Origin: Gemmatimonadota bacterium
Lineage (GTDB): Bacteria; Gemmatimonadota; Gemmatimonadetes; Longimicrobiales; Gaopeijiaceae
NCBI GenBank assembly: GCA_012959595.1
Contig: DUCW01000120.1
Coordinates: 1 to 20,904, forward strand
Length of the DNA: 20,904 bases
Reading direction: 5' to 3'
The notes beneath the pieces were generated by a model. That model had not been told where the DNA came from. It saw only the letters and a list, made by a program, of their open reading frames with translations, and made no database searches. Shown here in pieces: positions 1 through 7,550 of the stretch (position 1 is the stretch's first letter; each line of letters starts with the position of its first letter). A program made the position numbers and the translations under genes.

Positions 1-135
1 TCCCTGATGAACTTGGGGATGATAAATGTTACCGCCGCCTATGCCGATAGCTCGCGTCTTGAGGTCGGTTTTGTCGGCAATCACTTTCGCCACTGCCGAA
101 GACACCAAAGACATCGACCCTCCGCATGGTGGGTT
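1..135 (-). pseudogene. Fragment resembling a TRAP-TAXI solute receptor (partial, runs off left edge)
   Basis: The minus strand has one open frame from about 135 to the window edge. It reads as a short protein stretch with the look of TAXI-family TRAP transporter substrate-binding proteins: a Pro-Pro...Gly-Gly-Ser opening, a helix ending AVAKVIADKTDL, then GIGGGNIYHPQVHQG. TAXI receptors have a similar early block (small-residue loop, 'iAkv' helix, a Gly-Gly turn and a 'p.v..Ge' segment). They are periplasmic and feed a DctQM-type permease. Here the segment lacks a signal peptide and is joined directly to a truncated PanE-like frame, so the gene appears to have lost its 5' end. An ATG lies at 114-112, but a receptor starting there would not be exported. 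Family assignment rests on about 45 residues and is tentative. Confidence 0.35.
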
Positions 136-349
136 ACACCCCCTGCTCTTCGACCTCTTCGACTGTATCAACTGCTCGAAGGTGAGCGTGATGCTCAGTG
201 CCATCACCCATTAACAATTTTAGGCCGTCTCGTTTTATAGTCTCCAGGTGCTCTCCAACATCAACTACAGTGACGTCATTACCAGAGTTACTTAAGTGAA
301 CGGCGAGCAATCCTCCGATAGCTCCTGCACCGACTACACAAATCTTCAT
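134..349 (-). pseudogene. 5' fragment of a PanE/ApbA-like 2-dehydropantoate 2-reductase, truncated
   Basis: The first 71 residues match the N-terminus of the ketopantoate reductase (PanE/ApbA) family: MKICVVGAGAIGG is the NAD(P)-binding Rossmann strand and glycine loop, followed by the VDVGEHLETIKRDGLKL stretch that normally leads to the second strand. Family members are about 290-330 residues. This frame stops at 134-136 just after VDTVEEVEEQ, where the 'DVVILAVKA'-type strand should follow. No other frame supplies that continuation. The start is ATG at 349-347, overlapping the stop of the upstream hydrolase gene (ATGA), which implies translational coupling in the original operon. Some ApbA homologues act on other 2-oxoacids or lactones, so a role in pantothenate synthesis is not certain. 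As it stands the product would be non-functional. Confidence 0.7.
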
Positions 350-1140
350 TCATTCTCCTCATAGAAATTACTGAGCGTACCTATCCCATCAATGCTGACT
401 TCTATCTTAGTCCCAGGCCTCATGGAACCCACTCCTATAGATGTCCCGCAACAAATCACATCGCCAGGGAACAAGGTTACATCCTGGGAAATCATGCTAA
501 CAATAGCGGATGGCAAAAACACCATATCACTCACGGGATAATTTTGTCGTTCTTGCACCTCTGTCGTCCCAGGTTTGGTAAGAAGTGTCCGAACTATCAA
601 ATCTTCTGGGTTTAGACCTGTCGCGATTACAGGGCCCATCACACCGAAGGTGTCAAAGCTCTTAGCTCTCGTCCAGGCCGGGAAAGTATCGTCCCTATTC
701 ACTATTTCGACAGCTGTAACATCATTGATACATGTATAACCGAATATCTGTGCTGCAGCCTGCTCCTCCGAAATCCCCCTACAAATCGACCCGATAACTA
801 TCCCCAGCTCCCCTTCGAAAACAACCTTTCCATCATAACTGGCTGGTTTCAGGATCTTTTCACCATGGCCGAGATAACAGCCATCTGTTTTCACCCAATA
901 TAGTGGCTCTGGAGGAGTATCCATTCCTAATTTTTTCGCTAAAGCATAGAAATTATTCCATAGAGCAAGCATCTTGCCGGGGACACAAGGTATCGAAATC
1001 TCCACTTCCTCAAGATCCAGAGTGATTCCCATAGGATTTGGACCATCAAACATGTCACCCTCAAACACCTTGATCCTATTTCCTTCGAGGATTCCAAACC
1101 CTACAGACTGATCGTACTTAAACCGAAGCCAGCGAACCAT
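346..1140 (-). CDS. Fumarylacetoacetate hydrolase (FAH) family protein
   Basis: The product is 264 residues and carries the FAH fold of metal-dependent hydrolases, isomerases and decarboxylases that act on acylpyruvate-type intermediates of aromatic or sugar-acid breakdown. Metal-binding acidic residues are visible as EGE (E109, E111) and the Asp of GYTCINDVT (D140), with the conserved Lys of RAKSFDTFG (K160). The C-terminal GDVICCGTSIGVG loop is also typical. The region before about residue 60 is the variable N-terminal cap. A GTG at 1146 is possible, but the ATG at 1140 sits 5 bases after GGGGG and is preferred. The gene overlaps the downstream PanE-like frame by four bases, suggesting a catabolic operon. 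The substrate cannot be read from sequence; 2-hydroxyhepta-2,4-diene-1,7-dioate isomerase or acylpyruvase activity are candidates. Confidence 0.9.
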   Translation of the reverse strand: MVRWLRFKYDQSVGFGILEGNRIKVFEGDMFDGPNPMGITLDLEEVEISIPCVPGKMLALWNNFYALAKKLGMDTPPEPLYWVKTDGCYLGHGEKILKPASYDGKVVFEGELGIVIGSICRGISEEQAAAQIFGYTCINDVTAVEIVNRDDTFPAWTRAKSFDTFGVMGPVIATGLNPEDLIVRTLLTKPGTTEVQERQNYPVSDMVFLPSAIVSMISQDVTLFPGDVICCGTSIGVGSMRPGTKIEVSIDGIGTLSNFYEENE

Positions 1141-1145
1141 GTACA

Positions 1146-1150
1146 CCCCC
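1146..1150 (-). promoter_or_regulatory. Shine-Dalgarno of the FAH-family gene
   Basis: On the minus strand GGGGG ends 5 bases before the ATG at 1140. It overlaps the alternative GTG start at 1146, so the ATG is the better start. Confidence 0.5.
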
Positions 1151-1416
1151 GCTAATAGTTAGAATTGCTTCCAAAATTCCATACAACCCAAACAAGTACA
1201 TCTGAGCATACAGACCATAAGTCAAGTTGGGCAGAACTGCTATGCCTACTTGCTCTTGAGTCTTCCCTCAAACCCTGGACATGAAATCACTGGTAATGAT
1301 GGATACTTAGGAAAACGCTTGTCGGCCACCGACCGACGACAAAAAAAACGTAGATCCTTTGCTGCTCTCAACTTTTCGAAGGGAAGTACATTCTTGGCAC
1401 AGACCAATATCCATCT

Positions 1417-2136
1417 TTATGGTCGAATTCCTATCAAAGCAGCCTGTCTTCCCAGGTCTCCTTTTCTATGGGAAAAAAAATCACCTCCGCTGCACAGGGT
1501 ACAGTGCTCTGAAATGGTGATTCTATCTTCTCTGACCCCAAGATTACTGACTTGTTCTTCCAAAATAGCTCTTAAATTCACTGGAGTCGGTTCTGCTGGA
1601 GGAATCAACCCTAAATTTTCGAATACTTCTGGCCCAACCTCATAGCAACTGCCGCAAATAGCTGGTCCTAGATGAACATAAATATCATCTAGATTAGATT
1701 GCCATCTCTCGGAAAAAAGTTCTATTCCTTTGTTAATTATTCCACTAGCCACTCCTCGCCATCCTGCGTGCAACAACATGACCACTCTGTTTTCAGAATC
1801 GAGGAGATATACCGGAACACAATCTGCAACCGTTATAGCTAAAAGCATGCCCGGCCCGGAAGTAGCGTGGCCGTCCGCACTATCTTCTAACACAATTAAT
1901 CCTGCTAAATCGGAATCATGGACTGCCAGATCCGTACCGTGTACCTGAGGAATTCGCACCAAGCCACCAAAGCCAGCACTCTGCCAAATTCTTTCCATTC
2001 GATCTCTAGATTTTTGATCTTCCAACCTTAGATCGAACGGGTCAGTCGCAGACCCTTTATATGTTATTCCAGCCAAAATCCATGGGAATTTTTCAGACCA
2101 CTCTCCAAGGGAGTAGAATGGTACAGCAGAGTCCAT
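1417..2136 (-). CDS. pgeF: PgeF/YfiH-family laccase-domain protein (peptidoglycan editing factor / purine nucleoside phosphorylase)
   Basis: The product is about 239 residues, the usual size of the YfiH/LACC1 family. Family members are cytoplasmic; bacterial ones remove misincorporated amino acids from peptidoglycan precursors (PgeF) and also show purine nucleoside phosphorylase or adenosine deaminase activity. Zinc and catalytic residues are present: QVHGTD (H66), VADCVPVYLLD (C106) and LLHAGWRG (H123). The middle GPAICGSCYEVG segment and the closing FFSHRKGDLGRQ motif are also typical. The start is uncertain: a TTG at 2160 would overlap the upstream oxidoreductase by 10 bases, whereas the ATG at 2136 lies 14 bases beyond that gene's stop and gives a family-like N-terminus (MDSAVPFYSLGEW). 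The short gap suggests co-transcription with the oxidoreductase. Confidence 0.92.
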   Translation of the reverse strand: MDSAVPFYSLGEWSEKFPWILAGITYKGSATDPFDLRLEDQKSRDRMERIWQSAGFGGLVRIPQVHGTDLAVHDSDLAGLIVLEDSADGHATSGPGMLLAITVADCVPVYLLDSENRVVMLLHAGWRGVASGIINKGIELFSERWQSNLDDIYVHLGPAICGSCYEVGPEVFENLGLIPPAEPTPVNLRAILEEQVSNLGVREDRITISEHCTLCSGGDFFSHRKGDLGRQAALIGIRP

Positions 2137-2150
2137 ACTCAGGCTAGCGA

Positions 2151-3149
2151 TTATTCCCAATCTATCAAAAGTTTCCCAAAGTTCTCGTTGGCCGCCATCA
2201 TGCTATGTGCTTTGCCGACCTCATTCGGGGAAAAGATTTTTTCCACCACGGGAGAGATGGATCCTTGTTCGAGAAAAGGAAGAATATCTTTTTCAAAACT
2301 CTCTGTCAGTTCAACCTTCTCTTGTAACGATCTTGCCCTTAGTACTGTCCCTCTCAGGGTGACTCTCTTTCCCATCATCGCACGCAAGTCTATGGTTCCA
2401 GATACTCCTCCTGGAACACCCACTACGATATGCCTACCCTTATGAGCTATCGCCTTCTGATTGCCTTCGAGATAAGGACCTCCTACCAGATCCAAAATCA
2501 CATCGGCTCCATAGCCATCTGTTACATCTAGGACAGTCTCAGACCATTTATCATCGGCCAAGATTGCATGATCTAAGCCGTAAGCCTTTGCTTTATCCAA
2601 TTTATGTGCACTACGAGAAGTCCCGATCGTTTTCACTCCCATGACTTTGCCAATTTGAAGTGCTGCTGTTCCCACACCACTCCCCACCGCATGGATCAAC
2701 AAGGTTTCTTTACGAGAAAGGCTCATTTGAAGAACGATTGCATCAAATGCGGTCATAAACACTTCTGGTATAGCTCCCGCTTCTTTCAGACCTAGATTTT
2801 CGGGGATAGAGACAACGCAAGAAGCATCTGTATTCACGTACTGAGCATAACCACCACCACCCAAAATACCCATCACAGGATCGCCTACCTTCCATTGCTT
2901 CACTCCCGGACCAAGGGCATCTACTACACCAGAGCATTCCATCCCAAGTATGTCTTCGGGCCAACCCGCAGGAACTGGGTAACGACCTATTCTCTGTAGA
3001 AGATCTGCTCTATTTATGCCCGAAGTAGAGATACGAATCCTAATTTTCGCAGCTTCAGGTTGGGGCATTGGTACAGTCTTTAGTTCCAGAACTTCCACTC
3101 CACCGTGGCCATTCAGAACTACTGCTTGCATAGTGTCTGTTTGATTCAT
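2151..3149 (-). CDS. Zinc-independent NAD(P)H quinone oxidoreductase, PIG3-like MDR family
   Basis: This 332-residue medium-chain dehydrogenase/reductase has the N-terminal GroES-like domain (SGINRADLLQRIGRYP near residues 43-58, then the ILGMECSGVV segment) and a Rossmann domain (HAVGSGVGTAALQIGK near 153-168, then GTSRSAHKLDKAKAYG). The pattern is that of the PIG3/TP53I3 quinone oxidoreductases, which reduce quinones with NADPH and lack the zinc ligands of alcohol dehydrogenases. A second in-frame ATG at 3131 is possible; both lack a clear ribosome binding site. It is divergent from the exonuclease gene across 45 bases, so promoters for both must lie there or inside the genes. The laccase-domain gene follows after 14 bases. 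The physiological substrate is unknown. Confidence 0.9.
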   Translation of the reverse strand: MNQTDTMQAVVLNGHGGVEVLELKTVPMPQPEAAKIRIRISTSGINRADLLQRIGRYPVPAGWPEDILGMECSGVVDALGPGVKQWKVGDPVMGILGGGGYAQYVNTDASCVVSIPENLGLKEAGAIPEVFMTAFDAIVLQMSLSRKETLLIHAVGSGVGTAALQIGKVMGVKTIGTSRSAHKLDKAKAYGLDHAILADDKWSETVLDVTDGYGADVILDLVGGPYLEGNQKAIAHKGRHIVVGVPGGVSGTIDLRAMMGKRVTLRGTVLRARSLQEKVELTESFEKDILPFLEQGSISPVVEKIFSPNEVGKAHSMMAANENFGKLLIDWE

Positions 3150-3194
3150 AATGAGTTATGATAATCTTTTGCTTCCACTCAGTCACCCTAAGAA

Positions 3195-3977
3195 ATGAAA
3201 CTTCCCATCAAACTAGATCGTCCCATAGCATTTTTCGATCTAGAAACAACTGGATTAGATCCAAAACGAGATCGGATAGTAGAGTTGGCTATAATCCTAT
3301 TGTCTCCGGATAAGGATGATTTCCAGCGAGTCCGAAGGTTCAACCCTGGAATCCCCATACACCCGGAAGCCAGTGCTGTACATGGAATCTTTGACGCGGA
3401 TTTGGTGAAAGAAGCACCGTTTGAATCCAGGTCAAGGAACCTCTTCAGATTACTCGATCCTTGTGACTTAGGGGGATTTAATGTTCGACGGTTTGATCTG
3501 CCTATGCTTATAGCTGAGTTCGCACGATGTGGAATGCAGTTCGATCATCGGAATAGACGGGTCATCGACGTTCAGACTATATACCACAGAAAAGAACCCA
3601 GAGATCTATCTGCCGCTGCCAGATTCTATTTGGACGTTCAGCATACTGAAGCTCACACAGCCATGTCTGACATTCAAACCACCGTAGCGGTTCTTGACGC
3701 TCAGCTCACCAGATACCCTGATTTGTCTCCTGATATGGACTCACTCCATTCCTACTGTGATCGCTCTCCACTGCGGATAGGTTTTGACGAGTGGTTCCGT
3801 CGAGAGGGTGAAGATGTCATTTTCGTGAAAGGAAAACATAAGGGACAAACGTTACAGAGTGTAGCACTTGGGAAATCTGACTACCTATACTGGATGCAGA
3901 ATAAAATCGAAGACCTCCACCCCGAAGCCAAAAAGGAAATAGAGAAAGCACTTGCACTCACTACCGCTGATACCTAA
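3195..3977 (+). CDS. DEDDh 3'-5' exonuclease (DnaQ/ExoX type) with ExoX-like C-terminal domain
   Basis: The 260-residue product carries the three exonuclease motifs of the DnaQ superfamily: ExoI FFDLETTGLD (D15, E17), ExoII GGFNVRRFDLPML (D101) and ExoIII HTAMSDIQTT (H154, D159), which makes it a DEDDh enzyme cutting nucleic acid from the 3' end with two metal ions. After about residue 195 there is a second small domain, FVKGKHKGQTLQSV followed by YLYWMQNKI, matching the C-terminal domain found in exodeoxyribonuclease X and relatives. That combination suggests a free-standing repair exonuclease rather than the polymerase III epsilon subunit. The ATG at 3195 has only a weak upstream purine stretch. 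The next gene's open frame begins directly after its stop, and both are probably on one transcript. Confidence 0.9.
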   Translation: MKLPIKLDRPIAFFDLETTGLDPKRDRIVELAIILLSPDKDDFQRVRRFNPGIPIHPEASAVHGIFDADLVKEAPFESRSRNLFRLLDPCDLGGFNVRRFDLPMLIAEFARCGMQFDHRNRRVIDVQTIYHRKEPRDLSAAARFYLDVQHTEAHTAMSDIQTTVAVLDAQLTRYPDLSPDMDSLHSYCDRSPLRIGFDEWFRREGEDVIFVKGKHKGQTLQSVALGKSDYLYWMQNKIEDLHPEAKKEIEKALALTTADT

Positions 3978-4076
3978 TTGTCAAAGACTGAAAGACTATA
4001 CTTATCGGAATTTCTATTGGATGCCTTCCTAATTATGAGAACTACGGATGACCCCTTGAATAGGCTGGATCAAACC

Positions 4077-7019
4077 ATGAAACAAACCTCCAAGTCTAAG
4101 CTGGCCGTGTTTTTAGCCTGTCTATCAATCTCAGCCATGCCCCTCTTAGCTAGTGCCCAAAGTGTCGCGATTCGCGAATCCGACCTTGCAACATTTAAAC
4201 CCCGTTTGATCGGTCCGGCTGTGACTGGAGGAAGGATTCACAACCTTGCAGCATTACCCGACAATCCTTCGGTAATTTTCATTGCATCAGCCTCTGGAGG
4301 TCTTTGGAAAACGACCAACCGAGGTCATACCTGGCAAAACACTTTTGCTGATCAAGCCGTCAGTACCTTTGGAGACGTTGCGATAGCACCTTCGAACTCT
4401 GATATCATCTATGCGGGTACTGGCGAACAAAACAATCGACAAAGCACTTCTTGGGGCAATGGTGTCTATCGTTCTAATGACGGCGGAGACACATGGACAC
4501 ATCTTGGACTGGCGGAGACCCGCCACATCGGGAAAGTAATAGTCGACCCCACAGATCCTAATGTTGTATATGTTGCCGCACTGGGAAATCTGTGGCAAGC
4601 CAGCGATGAAAGAGGTGTTTTTCGCAGTGTGGATGGTGGACATTCTTGGGAAAAAACCCTGTTCGTTGATGATTACACTGGAGCAGTCGACCTCGTCATG
4701 AATCCTGAAAATCCTCGTATTCTCTATGCTGCAACTTACCAAAGACTCCGTCGCACTTGGGGTTTCAACGGAGGCGGTCCAGGAAGTGCAATTTACAGGA
4801 GTGAAGACGCTGGAGACACATGGACCCAACTGAGCAATGGGATTCCTGAGGGAGACAAAGGTCGCATTGGCTTAGCCATATCTAAATCTAACCCAATGAT
4901 TCTAAACGCTCTCATTGAGCATGCTGATGATGACTCCCAAGGAACCTACAGAACCGAGGACGGCGGTCAAAATTGGACCAGAGTCAACTCTCTCGACCCC
5001 AGACCAATGTATTATTCTAAAATCTTTATTGATCCTTCAAACCCTGATAGAGTTTATGTTTTAGCCACTTCATCGTACAAAAGTGAAGACGGCGGACGAA
5101 CTTTCTCCGAAATAGCCGAAAGACCCACTTATGATGTGGGCGTACACGCTGATCAGCATGCCATGTGGATCAATCCTTCAGACCCGGAACACTTTTACCT
5201 GGCGGGGGATGGAGGTCTATGGGAGACCTATGATCAAGGTATGAACTTTCGAAAGCTCAACAACATCCCTATAGGACAAATCTACGCGATAGGACTAGAT
5301 GACAGAGACCCCTATTACGTTTACATAGGGATGCAAGACAACCACTCGTGGATGGGGCCTTCAAGAACAAGGGGCTGGACTGGAATCACTAATGACGACT
5401 GGCGGCAAACTGGATTCGGAGATGGGATGTACCAACAAGTAAACCCCACTACTCATCGTTTTGTATACGGAAATTCCAATGGAGGCGGCTACTATCGCTT
5501 CGACCCAGAGACAGGTGATATGCTCGACATCCGACCAAGAGCAGCTTCAGGTGAAAATCGATACCGTTGGGACTGGGTTTCTCCAAGCTTAGTCTCTTCA
5601 CATGATCCAGCCCGAGTCTATTTAGGTGGCAACAGACTATTTGTTTCCCAAAATGATGGAGAATCCTGGACATCCACAGAAGACTTGACCCGCCGTGAGG
5701 ACCGGAATGAAATGGAACTCATGGGAATAAGAGGTGCAGACATGACTATCTCCGCAAATGATGGCACTTCTTCTTATGGTGAAATTGTTGTGATCGCAGA
5801 GTCCCTATTAGACTCGCAAGTTCTCTGGGCTGGAACGGACGACGGGAACCTCCAAATGTCACGGAACGGCGGAGACACATGGAGTGAGCTGAGCAGAAAC
5901 ATAGAAGGAGTAAGAAACGGAACCTATGTAAGTCGTATCGTCAGCTCTCAACTTGGTCCTGGAGTGGCTTACGTATCATTCGACGCACACCGTGATGGAG
6001 ATTTCTCCCCTTATCTGTTCGTGACAAAGGATTTTGGTGAAACTTGGACGTCATTGATTAACAATTTGCCATCTGGTTCAATCAATTCTTTTGTAGAACA
6101 TCCAGACAATCCAAATACCCTTTTCGTGGGCACCGAACACTCTGTATTTGTCAGCACGAATGCAGGAGCTAGTTGGGCAAAATTGGGTAATCTTCCAACT
6201 ACTGCTATGGACGACATGGCAATACACCAAAGAGAAAAAGATCTGGTTATAGGCACCCATGGCCAAAGCGTTTGGATACTTGATGATACCTCTCCTTTAG
6301 CTGAATGGACTTTGTCTACTTCTGAACGACCATCAAATATCTTCAGCATTAGAGACGCCACAATTTTCAATTACAAGAAAGACACTTCATATAGAGGTCA
6401 GGCCGAATTCCATGGGACCAATCCGGTGTCCGGGGCTATAATTACTTATAGCCTAAGAGAGGGGAATGGAACCGCCCTGATGCACGTCCAAAACGACAGA
6501 GGACAAACCGTTCGGATTTTATCTGTTCCATCGACTCCAGGAATTCATCGAATAAATTGGGACCTTCGTCACTCATTGACTGATGAACAGGAGGTTTGGG
6601 TAAAACATGAAGATCCCACGTTGGCCAGACCCATAGGAAACCTAGGGGCTTGGGTTTCTCCAGGTCTGTACACCGTGCATCTGCAGGCGAGAGGGAACGA
6701 CATTAGTGAGACTGTGATCGTGAAATCCGACCCTCTGATGCCTTCCATAACACAGGAAATGTATGAACAAAGAGAAACATTTTTACTAGATTTAAGAGAC
6801 ATGAAAAACCAAATTGATAAGGAAGAGCCCTCTTGCTTGGATCAACGGAGTACAATTGACGTAGAACTATGTCAAATTCGAAGGGAAGTGATCCAGCTAG
6901 AGCAAGGGCTTACCGGAGGAGGGGTACGACCGGGATCACTATATCCTCCCACTAAGGATCATCAGACAAGAAAAATGTCCGCAAGTCGAAGACTAAATAG
7001 TCTATTAGACAAGAACTGA
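4077..7019 (+). CDS. Secreted Asp-box (BNR) repeat protein, sortilin/glycosyl hydrolase-like beta-propeller
   Basis: From the ATG at 4077 the product is about 980 residues with a clear Sec signal peptide (basic MKQTSKSK, hydrophobic LAVFLACLSISAMPLL, predicted cleavage after LASA near residue 27). The body has about eleven Asp-box motifs of the form S/T-x-D-x-G-x-T-W, such as SNDGGDTW, SVDGGHSW, SEDAGDTW, TEDGGQNW, SRNGGDTW and TKDFGETW, which turn strands in VPS10/sialidase-type beta-propellers. A C-terminal segment (about residues 780-870) looks like an immunoglobulin-like or FlgD-like module, then a charged helical tail. Such proteins are common in Gemmatimonadota and Acidobacteriota and are often labelled glycosyl hydrolase, but no catalytic site is visible. 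The frame stays open back to a TTG at 3978 with another ATG at 4035; those would place about 14 to 33 residues before the signal peptide, so 4077 is preferred. Likely exported, possibly binding proteins or glycans. Confidence 0.88.
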   Translation: MKQTSKSKLAVFLACLSISAMPLLASAQSVAIRESDLATFKPRLIGPAVTGGRIHNLAALPDNPSVIFIASASGGLWKTTNRGHTWQNTFADQAVSTFGDVAIAPSNSDIIYAGTGEQNNRQSTSWGNGVYRSNDGGDTWTHLGLAETRHIGKVIVDPTDPNVVYVAALGNLWQASDERGVFRSVDGGHSWEKTLFVDDYTGAVDLVMNPENPRILYAATYQRLRRTWGFNGGGPGSAIYRSEDAGDTWTQLSNGIPEGDKGRIGLAISKSNPMILNALIEHADDDSQGTYRTEDGGQNWTRVNSLDPRPMYYSKIFIDPSNPDRVYVLATSSYKSEDGGRTFSEIAERPTYDVGVHADQHAMWINPSDPEHFYLAGDGGLWETYDQGMNFRKLNNIPIGQIYAIGLDDRDPYYVYIGMQDNHSWMGPSRTRGWTGITNDDWRQTGFGDGMYQQVNPTTHRFVYGNSNGGGYYRFDPETGDMLDIRPRAASGENRYRWDWVSPSLVSSHDPARVYLGGNRLFVSQNDGESWTSTEDLTRREDRNEMELMGIRGADMTISANDGTSSYGEIVVIAESLLDSQVLWAGTDDGNLQMSRNGGDTWSELSRNIEGVRNGTYVSRIVSSQLGPGVAYVSFDAHRDGDFSPYLFVTKDFGETWTSLINNLPSGSINSFVEHPDNPNTLFVGTEHSVFVSTNAGASWAKLGNLPTTAMDDMAIHQREKDLVIGTHGQSVWILDDTSPLAEWTLSTSERPSNIFSIRDATIFNYKKDTSYRGQAEFHGTNPVSGAIITYSLREGNGTALMHVQNDRGQTVRILSVPSTPGIHRINWDLRHSLTDEQEVWVKHEDPTLARPIGNLGAWVSPGLYTVHLQARGNDISETVIVKSDPLMPSITQEMYEQRETFLLDLRDMKNQIDKEEPSCLDQRSTIDVELCQIRREVIQLEQGLTGGGVRPGSLYPPTKDHQTRKMSASRRLNSLLDKN

Positions 7020-7020
7020 T

Positions 7021-7025
7021 AAAGG
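7021..7025 (+). promoter_or_regulatory. Shine-Dalgarno of the four-helix membrane protein gene
   Basis: AAAGGA around 7020-7025 precedes the ATG at 7035 by about 9 bases, one of the few clear ribosome binding sites in the window. Confidence 0.5.
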
Positions 7026-7034
7026 AAATAAACC

Positions 7035-7427
7035 ATGAACGATTTTCTATTCAATGCACACTCTGGCTTAAGGTACCTAATACTGCTCTTTGGAGTGCTG
7101 ACGCTAGTCTATTCTAACTATGGCATCATTTCTGGAAAAACCTATGATTCGAAGATCAAAATCTTAGCATCTAGCTTTGCCGGATCGATACATCTTCAAC
7201 TTTTATTAGGGTTCGCACTAATTCTGACTGGTCGCTTCCAGCCAGCTCTGATAGGACATATTTTTATGATGTTCCTAGCCGCTTCCGTAGGGCAAATACC
7301 GGTATCCATAATGAGAAGGAGGCCGCTCGAGCAAAGATCATACCTTCCCCATGGAGTCGGGGCTCTACTCGCCCTAATGTTCATTGTGTTGGGAATAAGA
7401 GCCATAGGAAGAGGTGTTCTCGGTTAA
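7035..7427 (+). CDS. Small integral membrane protein with four predicted helices
   Basis: The 130-residue product is almost entirely hydrophobic, with helices near residues 11-32, 44-65, 71-90 and 105-125, joined by short basic loops (GKTYDSKIK, MRRRPLEQRS). Histidines H9, H53, H74 and H104 sit at or in helices, a pattern compatible with heme or quinone contact. I do not recognise a named family with confidence; small cytochrome b-like proteins of this size exist in related bacteria. It starts 15 bases after the BNR protein stop with a good Shine-Dalgarno and is probably co-transcribed with it. The next gene downstream, after 123 bases, is heme A synthase, which makes a respiratory-membrane role conceivable but unproven. 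Confidence 0.75.
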   Translation: MNDFLFNAHSGLRYLILLFGVLTLVYSNYGIISGKTYDSKIKILASSFAGSIHLQLLLGFALILTGRFQPALIGHIFMMFLAASVGQIPVSIMRRRPLEQRSYLPHGVGALLALMFIVLGIRAIGRGVLG

Positions 7428-7550
7428 CGCAACAAAAGAGGGAATACCTGACCTGATAATTAGATATACACTGTACAATGTAGGAAGAGTCTAGAACCTC
7501 TCCATAAACCAATATTCATTCACGATATCAGGACCCCGTCTAGCAAGAAA

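Noticed and set aside
1319..1348. GC-rich hairpin (GTCGG-cca-CCGAC) with a run of eight A on the plus strand, as a terminator for the laccase-domain gene
   Set aside because: Read on the minus strand, where that gene is transcribed, the T-run precedes the stem instead of following it, so it is not a canonical terminator; on the plus strand the run is A.
1250..1645. 131-residue plus-strand open frame antisense to the laccase-domain gene
   Set aside because: Most of it lies opposite a gene with clear family motifs, and its translation shows no domain or plausible start signal.
3978..4076. Upstream extension of the BNR protein to the TTG at 3978
   Set aside because: It would place 33 residues before an otherwise standard signal peptide; the ATG at 4077 gives the signal peptide directly.
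4287..4829. 180-residue minus-strand frame inside the BNR-repeat gene
   Set aside because: It is the antisense of a repeat-rich coding region with strong motif evidence on the plus strand; no family resemblance.
7428..7550. Promoter for heme A synthase with TACAAT at 7474-7479 as -10 element
   Set aside because: No acceptable -35 element is present at the right spacing.
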